From: W2P13-069 sp051876105
GTDB taxonomy: Bacteria > Actinomycetota > Coriobacteriia > Coriobacteriales > QAMH01
NCBI GenBank assembly: GCA_051876105.1
Contig: JBJEHN010000010.1
Coordinates: 1 to 43,186, forward strand
Length of the DNA: 43,186 nucleotides
Direction of reading: 5' to 3'
Shown here: positions 37,982 to 43,186 of the stretch, one piece after another
Position numbering within the stretch: position 1 is the first letter of the stretch
Layout of the letters: each line of letters starts with the position of its first letter
Notes under the pieces: model-generated
The model's database searches: none
Seen by the model: only the letters and a program-made list of their open reading frames with translations
What the model was told of the DNA's origin: nothing
Translations under genes and position numbers: made by a program

Positions 37982-38236
37982 CTAGTCTGCCAGCTCGACT
38001 TCTGCGTGCAGGCCGCACTGGGAGGCGGCTGCGCGGGCGAGGGTGCGGATAGCCTTGATGATGCGGCCCTGACGGCCGATGACCTTGCCGATGTCTCCCT
38101 CGGCAACGGTGATCTGGACCTCGATCTCGTCGCTGCCCTGGTAGACGAAGTCGACGGCCACAGCCTCCGGCTCGTCGACGATCTGCTCGACGAGGGAGCG
38201 GACCAGGTCGGTCACATCAGTCGGGTTCTGGCTCAT
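37982..38236 (-). CDS. khpA: KH-domain RNA-binding protein KhpA
   Basis: 84 residues, the entire protein being one type II KH domain with GKVIGRQGRIIKAIRT; the GxxG loop is Gly54-Arg-Gln-Gly57. KhpA acts with KhpB in RNA control of cell growth in streptococci and others. It lies between rpsP and rimM, its normal position. Confidence 0.94.
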   Translation of the reverse strand: MSQNPTDVTDLVRSLVEQIVDEPEAVAVDFVYQGSDEIEVQITVAEGDIGKVIGRQGRIIKAIRTLARAAASQCGLHAEVELAD

Positions 38237-38243
38237 GAGGCGC

Positions 38244-38615
38244 CTACTCTTCCTCGGCGGCGGCTGCAGCGGCCTCCTCGGCTGCCTTGCGTGCTGCCTC
38301 CTCGGCTGCAGCCTTCTCTGCAGCTGCCTTCTCGGCTGCCTTGAGCTGCTCGCGGGCCTGGATCTTGGCAGGCTTCTCGGAGCCGGTGGCGATGGCGATC
38401 AGCTTGGCGACGCGCTCGGAGGGCTGGGCACCCTTGGCGATCCAGGCGTTGATCTTGTCCATGTCCAAGTTGATTCCAGAGGGTTCCAGCTTGGGGTCGT
38501 AGGTGCCGACGAGCTCGATGAAGCTGCCGTCGCGGCGCTTGCGCTGGTCTGCGACGACGACGCGATAGAACGGGGCCTTGTGTGCACCATGACGTGCGAG
38601 ACGGATGACTACCAA
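38244..38615 (-). CDS. rpsP: 30S ribosomal protein S16 with Ala/Glu/Lys tail
   Basis: 123 residues against about 80-90 in most bacteria. VIRLARHGAHKAPFYRVVVAD and FIELVGTYDPKL define S16; the last 35 residues are a helical, charged, Ala-rich repeat (KAAEKAAAEKAAAEE and so on). The start is TTG at 38615 with AAGGAG five bases upstream, giving the normal N-terminus. It leads the rpsP-khpA-rimM-trmD-lepB run. Confidence 0.95.
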   Translation of the reverse strand: MVVIRLARHGAHKAPFYRVVVADQRKRRDGSFIELVGTYDPKLEPSGINLDMDKINAWIAKGAQPSERVAKLIAIATGSEKPAKIQAREQLKAAEKAAAEKAAAEEAARKAAEEAAAAAAEEE

Positions 38616-38635
38616 AACTACTCCTTCAAATTAAC

Positions 38636-38654
38636 CCTGCACCCCTTGTGCAGG
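38636..38654 (-). other. Hairpin in the rpsP 5' leader
   Basis: A perfect 7-bp stem (38636-38642 with 38648-38654) with a 5-base loop lies about 20 bases upstream of the rpsP start and about 50 bases downstream of the candidate -10. It could be a translational control element; it lies just before the ribosome site. Confidence 0.45.
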
Positions 38655-38703
38655 CGCTTATTTGAGACCTTGCGTGTGGTGACGGGCCACACAGCGACTT
38701 GAT

Positions 38704-38732
38704 ATTGTACATGCTGAAACAGCTTTTGGGGA
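38704..38732 (-). promoter_or_regulatory. Candidate rpsP operon promoter with inverted repeat in its spacer
   Basis: TACAAT (38704-38709) on the minus strand is a good -10; the hexamer 17 bases upstream (38727-38732) is a poor -35. The spacer carries GCTGAAACAGC (38713-38723), a 4+4 inverted repeat. It is the only AT-rich part of the 168-base gap between crcB and rpsP. Confidence 0.4.
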
Positions 38733-38783
38733 GAGGCAATTTGGCGTTTGGCGGGGCTTTTCGCAGCATTCCGCCGGGCACCC

Positions 38784-39191
38784 CTAGGAGCTCGTCATCG
38801 AGCGCGCCAGCGCGACGCCGGCGACGATGCCCGCAAAGCACACCAGCAAGGTGAGCACCACGTTGAGGAGGGCGAGCAGGTGCTCCCCGCCCACCATGAG
38901 CTTCCAAGTGTCGAGCCCGAAGGTGGACAGCGTGGTGAAGCCGCCCAGGCAGCCCGTGGTCACAAAGGCCACCAGGCGCGCGTTGCCGCCGCTTGCCTGC
39001 GGGAGGAAGAGGGCGAGCCAGCCCATGAGGAAGCAGCCGACGAAGTTGATGGCCAGGATCCCGATGGGAAAGCCGAAGGAGGCCTGGCCCACGGTGAAGT
39101 AGGCGAGCTTGTTGGTGAGGGTGGTGACGAGGAAGCGCGCGACAGCGCCGATGAATCCGCCGCAGCCGACTGCCAGCACGTCCAAGAGCAT
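38784..39191 (-). CDS. crcB: Fluoride ion channel CrcB/FluC
   Basis: 135 residues, four membrane helices. GGFIGAVARF at 11-20, Asn49 in AINFVGCFLMG and GGFTTLSTF at 83-91 are the fluoride-channel signature with the sodium-site and phenylalanine-box region. The protein dimerises to expel fluoride. I chose the ATG at 39191; the frame opens upstream without a family match. No crcB-type fluoride riboswitch was recognised in the 49-base gap before it, and the gene probably shares the exporter transcript. Confidence 0.93.
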   Translation of the reverse strand: MLLDVLAVGCGGFIGAVARFLVTTLTNKLAYFTVGQASFGFPIGILAINFVGCFLMGWLALFLPQASGGNARLVAFVTTGCLGGFTTLSTFGLDTWKLMVGGEHLLALLNVVLTLLVCFAGIVAGVALARSMTSS

Positions 39192-39240
39192 GGGGGGGTC
39201 CTTTCCGCACAGGGGCGGGCTCATGCCCGCCGAAGACAGC

Positions 39241-41094
39241 CTACAGGTACCACTGGGCCTGGGCATGGTAGAGCTCGGCAAAGACCCCGTCAGCGGCAAG
39301 GAGCTCCTCGAGCGTGCCATCCTCCACGATGCGCCCGTCCTCGAAAACCAGGATGCGGTCGACCACCGAGGCCACGCCCAGGCGGTGCGAAACGAGTATG
39401 GCGCTGCGCTCCCCCACCAGCTCTGCGAAGTTGCGGTAGATCAGGGCCTCCGCCGCCGGGTCGAGCGCGGAGGTGGGCTCGTCGAGCAGCATGATGCGCG
39501 CCTGGTCGCGCCAGGCGGCGCGCGCGATGGCCACGCGCTGCCACTGCCCGCCCGAGAGGTTGTTGCCCTGCTCGCTGTAGGAGCCCACCACGTCGTCGAG
39601 CCCGAGGCTGCGCGCGCATATGAACTCCGCGGCGCCCACGTGCTCGGCGATCTCCATGAGGGCGGCGTCGTCTGCGGGGCGCTGTGGGTTGGAGACGGTG
39701 ATGTTGGCGCGGATCGTGTCCTCGTAGCGGGCAAAGTCCTGGAACACCGCGGAGAGCTGCGGGCGCACCGCGCCGGGGTGGCGGTAGGGGTCGAGCCCGC
39801 ACACGCGCACGCTGCCGCTGTCTGGCGCGTAGAGGCCGCAAAGCAGGTTGACGAAGGTGCTCTTGCCGCTGCCGTTGCGGCCCACCACGGCCACGTGCTC
39901 GCCGGCGCGTATGCGCACGCTCACGCCCTTGAGAGCCTCGGAGGGGGCGTCCGGATAGGTGAAGCGCACGTCCTCGAAGACGACGTCTGCGCCCTGGAGC
40001 CGCTCGCCGGCGGCCAGGGGGGCGTCCTCCTCCTGCTCGAAGGAGTCCAGCGCGAAGAAGTCCTGCATGTAGGGGGCGCTGGCGATGAACTGCGTCACCC
40101 CGAAGAAGAGCTGCCCGGCCAGCTGCTGCATCTGCCCGGCGGCGCTCAGGGCCAAGGTGAAGGCGCCCAGCCCCAACGCGGGGTCCTGGAAGATCTGCCA
40201 GGCCGCCAGGCAGAGGATGAAGAGGTAGACGCTGCCGCCAAGCAGGTCCGCGGCGGCGTTCTGGAGCACGTGGCGGCGCTTCATGGCGGTGTCCGCGCCG
40301 ACGAACTCCCCCACGGCAGGGACCCACTTGCGGTGCTTGATGTAGGGGAAGACGCGGTTGAAGCGGGTCTCCTGCAAGGTCTGGAAGCGCGTTGCGTCCT
40401 GGTAGTACATGGAGGCGAAGGCCTGGGCTCGCGCCGTCTCCACGCCCAGGCGGTACTTCTCGCGCTCCTGGCGGTAGGCGATGAGGATGCCCGGGGCGGC
40501 GGTCGCCACCACGACGAGCACCATCCAGGGGTCGACACCGGCGAGCACCAGCGCCAGCGCCGTGAAGGCGACGAGGTTCTGCAGCCACTGGGCCACCAGC
40601 TGCATGGAGCCGGCCACCTGGGGGCCGGCCGCGGTGTCTGCGAAGGCGACCTTCTCGGCAAAGCCCTGGGAGTTGTCGATGAAGCGCATGCGCACGCGGC
40701 AGGTGAGCTCGAGGGTGCGCTGGTTGATGTAGCGGGCGATGCGCTCGGTGTCTGCCTGCTCGTAGTAGCTGCGCACGCAGCCGTAGAGCAGCTGCAGCAG
40801 GTAGAGGCCCAGCAGGGCAGCCAGGCCCGCGAGCGCCGCCTCGAGGCTGCCGCTGCCCTCGAAGAGCCCCTGCACCTGGTCTGTGAAGGCGCCCAGGGCG
40901 GCGGCGATGAGGGACGGCAGCAGCGCCAGCAGGAAGCCGGCCGCGCTCACCGCGCACGAGGCCGCCCCGCGGGCCTTGAAGCTCACGGCAAGGGCGCGCC
41001 CCGCCAGGCGGAGGAACCCGAGGAAGCCGATGCGCGCGTCGGGGCGCTCGGGAGGGGCCACGCTCGACAGCGGGCGCTGCGTTCCGCCGCTCAT
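39241..41094 (-). CDS. ABC exporter half-transporter (membrane and ATPase domains fused), second gene of a pair
   Basis: 617 residues. An N-terminal six-helix membrane domain (about 50-340) is fused to an ATPase domain with Walker A GRNGSGKST at 405-413, a Q loop in VFQDFARYEDT at 450-460, signature LSGGQWQR at 513-520, Walker B with catalytic glutamate LLDEPTSALD at 536-545 and the SHR switch. The QDFxxY form of the Q loop resembles lantibiotic/peptide exporters of the NisT type. It overlaps the preceding exporter gene as ATGA, so the two likely form a heterodimer. Substrate is unknown; no peptide precursor gene was found nearby. Confidence 0.9.
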   Translation of the reverse strand: MSGGTQRPLSSVAPPERPDARIGFLGFLRLAGRALAVSFKARGAASCAVSAAGFLLALLPSLIAAALGAFTDQVQGLFEGSGSLEAALAGLAALLGLYLLQLLYGCVRSYYEQADTERIARYINQRTLELTCRVRMRFIDNSQGFAEKVAFADTAAGPQVAGSMQLVAQWLQNLVAFTALALVLAGVDPWMVLVVVATAAPGILIAYRQEREKYRLGVETARAQAFASMYYQDATRFQTLQETRFNRVFPYIKHRKWVPAVGEFVGADTAMKRRHVLQNAAADLLGGSVYLFILCLAAWQIFQDPALGLGAFTLALSAAGQMQQLAGQLFFGVTQFIASAPYMQDFFALDSFEQEEDAPLAAGERLQGADVVFEDVRFTYPDAPSEALKGVSVRIRAGEHVAVVGRNGSGKSTFVNLLCGLYAPDSGSVRVCGLDPYRHPGAVRPQLSAVFQDFARYEDTIRANITVSNPQRPADDAALMEIAEHVGAAEFICARSLGLDDVVGSYSEQGNNLSGGQWQRVAIARAAWRDQARIMLLDEPTSALDPAAEALIYRNFAELVGERSAILVSHRLGVASVVDRILVFEDGRIVEDGTLEELLAADGVFAELYHAQAQWYL

Positions 41095-42932
41095 AGGGCC
41101 TCCTCCCCGCCCTCATACCACATGGCCTGCTCGCTGAAGAAGCGCGCATAAAGGCCCCCTGCGGCCAGCAGCTCGCTGTGCGTGCCCTGCTCCGCCACGT
41201 GCCCGCCCTCCATGACGACGATGCGGTCGGCCAGGCGGGCAAAGCCCACGCGGTGGCTGATGAGTATGCCCGTGTTGCCGCCTATGCGCTGGCGGATGCG
41301 GGCGAACTGGTCGAGCTCGGCCAGGGGGTCGAGCATGCTGGCGGGCTCGTCGAAGACCATGACCTCCTTGTCGCCCATGTAGGCGCGGGCGCAGGCCAGG
41401 AGCTGTTTCTCGCCGCCGGAGAACTCCACGCCGTTGCGGTCGATGCGCTTGCGCACCATGGTCTGCAGCCCGCGGGGCAGGCGCTGCAACAGGTGGGCGG
41501 CCCCTCCCCTCTCGAGGGCCTGGAGCACGGCCTGCTCGTCTCCCATCTGCTCGACGTTGCCGTAGGCGATGTTCTCGCCCAGGGTGTGGTGGTAGAGGTA
41601 GAAGTCCTGGAAGAAGGCGCCGATGCCCTTGGAGAGCTGGCCGGGCTGCAGCTGGCTGTAGGGCACGCCCTTGAAGCGCAGCTCGCCCTCCTGAGGGGGC
41701 AGGACGCCCATGAGGAGCTTGACCAGGGTCGACTTGCCGGAGCCGTTCTCCCCCACCAAGGCCACGACCTCGCCGGGGTATATGTCGAGGTCGACGCCGC
41801 GCAGCTCCTGGCGGGAGCCGGTGTAGGAGAAGCCCACCCCGCGCGCGCTGAAGACGGGCGCGGTGGCGCTGGGGCGGGCGGCTTCCGCGGCCTGCGGCTG
41901 CGGGGCGGGGGCAGCGCCCCCCGCGGCGAGCAGCGCGTTTTGCTGCTCGATGCTGAAGAGCGCCTCGTCAAAGGCCACCAGGTCGCGCAGCAGGGGGCTC
42001 ACGGCGGTGAAGAGCTTGGTGCACAGGGTGAGCGCCGTAAGCACCACGGCCGGCGTGGTGAGGCCCTGGGCCATCTGCCACAGCATGGCGCCCACGCAGG
42101 CGGCCAGGAACAGGTAGAAGATCGCGCCGGAGGCAAAGCCGCGCAGCTCGGCGGAGCGCGCGCGCTCCAGGGCGAGCCCGAGCCGCACGTCGTAGGCGCT
42201 GCGCCAGCCCTGCACCAGCTGCCCCGCGCAGCCGAAGACGCGCAGCTCCTTGGCCACGTTGGGCTCTGCGGGCATGCCCCTGAGGAACTGGGCCTTGACC
42301 TCGGCCTTCCGAAAGCGCGGCCACGAGAAGCGCGTGCCCTTGGAGAAGCGGCCAAAGACGGCGACGACCAGCACCACGTAGACGAGCGTGATGGCCAGCA
42401 CCGCCGGCGCCAGCGAGTAGGCGGCAACGCACAGCGAGCCTATGGAGAACGCACTCGCCACCATGGCGCAGATGCAGCTCACCAGCTGGTTGAGGGCCAT
42501 GGAGCGGCGCATGATGTAGTTGAAGTCCTCGTTGACGTTGCGGCGCATGAGGGTGAGCAGGTCGCTGCCGTTGACGACGTCCATGAGGTGGCCCTGCATG
42601 CCGTAGGTGTAGGTGTTCTGGAGCAGGGTGCCCAGGAACTCCGCGTTGATGCGGCTGGAGACGGCGATCAGCGCCAGCAGCGCGCCGTAGGCGGCGAGCA
42701 CAGGCAGCAGCTGCTCGAAGCTGCCCTGCCCAGTGGCGATGAAAGCGGAGAGCTGCTCGATGGCCTCGCGGTTGAAGACCAGGGCCACGGCCGGCAGCAC
42801 CGAGAGCAGCACCACGGCGGCGAGCGTGCCGGCCAGGAGCCTGGAGTCGATCGACCAGGCGAGCCTGAGCGCCCAGGCAACGGTCTTGAGCGTGCTGCGC
42901 AGGCGCGGGCGCGTGCGGCGCTCCTTCCCCAT
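41091..42932 (-). CDS. ABC exporter half-transporter, first gene of a pair
   Basis: 613 residues from the ATG at 42932, which has AGGGGAG just upstream; earlier in-frame codons overlap the terminator hairpin. A basic N-terminus and membrane domain (about 18-320) precede an Ala/Pro-rich linker (about 338-357) and an ATPase domain with A-loop Tyr370, Walker A GENGSGKST at 394-402, the Q loop FFQDFYLYHHT near 440, signature FSGGEKQ at 504-510 and Walker B FDEPASMLD near 527. Both catalytic sites look intact, unlike heterodimeric exporters that have one degenerate site. Substrate unknown. Confidence 0.9.
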   Translation of the reverse strand: MGKERRTRPRLRSTLKTVAWALRLAWSIDSRLLAGTLAAVVLLSVLPAVALVFNREAIEQLSAFIATGQGSFEQLLPVLAAYGALLALIAVSSRINAEFLGTLLQNTYTYGMQGHLMDVVNGSDLLTLMRRNVNEDFNYIMRRSMALNQLVSCICAMVASAFSIGSLCVAAYSLAPAVLAITLVYVVLVVAVFGRFSKGTRFSWPRFRKAEVKAQFLRGMPAEPNVAKELRVFGCAGQLVQGWRSAYDVRLGLALERARSAELRGFASGAIFYLFLAACVGAMLWQMAQGLTTPAVVLTALTLCTKLFTAVSPLLRDLVAFDEALFSIEQQNALLAAGGAAPAPQPQAAEAARPSATAPVFSARGVGFSYTGSRQELRGVDLDIYPGEVVALVGENGSGKSTLVKLLMGVLPPQEGELRFKGVPYSQLQPGQLSKGIGAFFQDFYLYHHTLGENIAYGNVEQMGDEQAVLQALERGGAAHLLQRLPRGLQTMVRKRIDRNGVEFSGGEKQLLACARAYMGDKEVMVFDEPASMLDPLAELDQFARIRQRIGGNTGILISHRVGFARLADRIVVMEGGHVAEQGTHSELLAAGGLYARFFSEQAMWYEGGEEAL

Positions 42933-42983
42933 GGGCTCCCCTCTCTCCTCGGGCGACTCTGTTCTCACAAGAAGATGATAGAG

Positions 42984-43027
42984 CACAAAGAGCGGGCCGG
43001 GCGGAAGACATCCCACCCGGCCCGCTC
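42984..43027 (-). terminator. Terminator after the probable proS gene
   Basis: A 12-bp stem (42990-43001 with 43016-43027), extendable past one mismatch, is followed on the minus strand by CTTTGTG, a partial T run. It lies 22 bases after the stop codon at 43050-43052 and separates that gene from the exporter pair. Confidence 0.75.
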
Positions 43028-43049
43028 GAATGTGTTTGTTCGCGCGATC

Positions 43050-43186
43050 CTACAGCGAGGTGGTGCGCGCCTCGCAGGCCCTGCGGGCCTCGGCGACGGC
43101 CTCGGCGATGGCGGCGACGGCCTCCTCCACCGGCAGCTCGCGCTTGACGCCGCTGTGGCGGTCCTTGAACTCGACGATGCCGTTTG
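43050..43186 (-). CDS. proS: C-terminal end of an aminoacyl-tRNA synthetase, probably prolyl-tRNA synthetase (partial)
   Basis: Only the last 44 codons lie in the window; the gene continues past the right edge. The residues IVEFKDRHSGVKRELPVEE then a helical AVAEARRACEAR tail match the pattern of the final strand and helix of bacterial-type ProRS anticodon domains (an Ile-Glu-Tyr-Lys-x-Arg-x-x-Gly-Glu-Lys pattern in enterobacterial ProS). With so little sequence another class IIa synthetase is possible. Confidence 0.55.
   Translation of the reverse strand, partial: NGIVEFKDRHSGVKRELPVEEAVAAIAEAVAEARRACEARTTSL

Noticed and set aside
38735..38783. Possible terminator after crcB
   Set aside because: The best GC pairing leaves a 16-base loop and no T run, so the end of the exporter-crcB transcript is undecided.
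39192..39240. Fluoride riboswitch before crcB
   Set aside because: The 49-base gap is too short and I see no conserved pseudoknot elements.

Overview
The window is a gene-dense, high-GC (roughly two-thirds G+C by eye) bacterial chromosome segment. I support 44 protein genes, all on the minus strand, with no gap over 300 bases, so the biology reads from high to low coordinates. High GC combined with a Firmicutes-like gene set and order (two-subunit glycyl-tRNA synthetase, fatty-acid kinase pair, ComEB-type dCMP deaminase, PPDK with its DUF299 regulator) suggests class Coriobacteriia (Olsenella/Atopobium/Collinsella-like). That placement is inference from gene content, not from a search. No tRNA, rRNA, CRISPR array, insertion sequence or phage gene was seen; this is core chromosome.

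Layout in transcription order. (1) 43186-38784: the end of a probable prolyl-tRNA synthetase gene, its terminator, two overlapping ABC exporter half-transporter genes and a fluoride channel gene. (2) 38615-36036: rpsP-khpA-rimM-trmD-lepB (ribosome and tRNA maturation, signal peptidase). (3) 35990-32976: glyQ-glyS, ended by a long GC hairpin. (4) 32879-28855: PPDK regulatory protein, a 67-residue membrane protein and PPDK, ended by a U-tract terminator. (5) 28707-22576: asp23-fakA-degV(fakB)-recG-rsmD-coaD. (6) 22433-12210: a biotin enzyme operon running into asp23-nusB-xseB-dxs-tlyA-nadK-recN-tsaC with many stop/start overlaps. (7) 12089-9907: rpiB-glyA-comEB plus terminator. (8) 9778-2777: the complete F-type ATP synthase operon (atpI-like, B, E, F, H, A, G, D, C) plus terminator. 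(9) 2650-88: murA and a degenerate LytR-CpsA-Psr/LytR_C protein plus terminator.

The most interesting locus is block 6. In Bacillus and relatives the cluster accB-accC-asp23-nusB-(folD-xseA)-xseB-(ispA)-dxs-tlyA-(argR)-recN begins with accB, the carrier of acetyl-CoA carboxylase. Here that slot holds a 616-residue protein in which an OadA/PycB-type carboxyltransferase is joined to what looks like a whole AccB, including AccB's N-terminal helical segment, Ala/Pro linker and thumb. Next to a canonical AccC this makes a two-gene biotin carboxylase system whose acceptor is probably pyruvate rather than acetyl-CoA. PPDK with its regulator and a FakA/FakB fatty-acid kinase pair lie in the same window, which fits a cell that manages the PEP/pyruvate/oxaloacetate node and scavenges fatty acids.

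Other points: an LCP-family protein that lost its catalytic signature, an ATP synthase b subunit with an apparent cleavable signal peptide and a TTG start, low-complexity acidic tails on NusB, XseB and S16, hairpins in several leaders and spacers, and a strand-asymmetric excess of GCAGAC in the coding strand caused mainly by Ala-Asp being written GCA-GAC.
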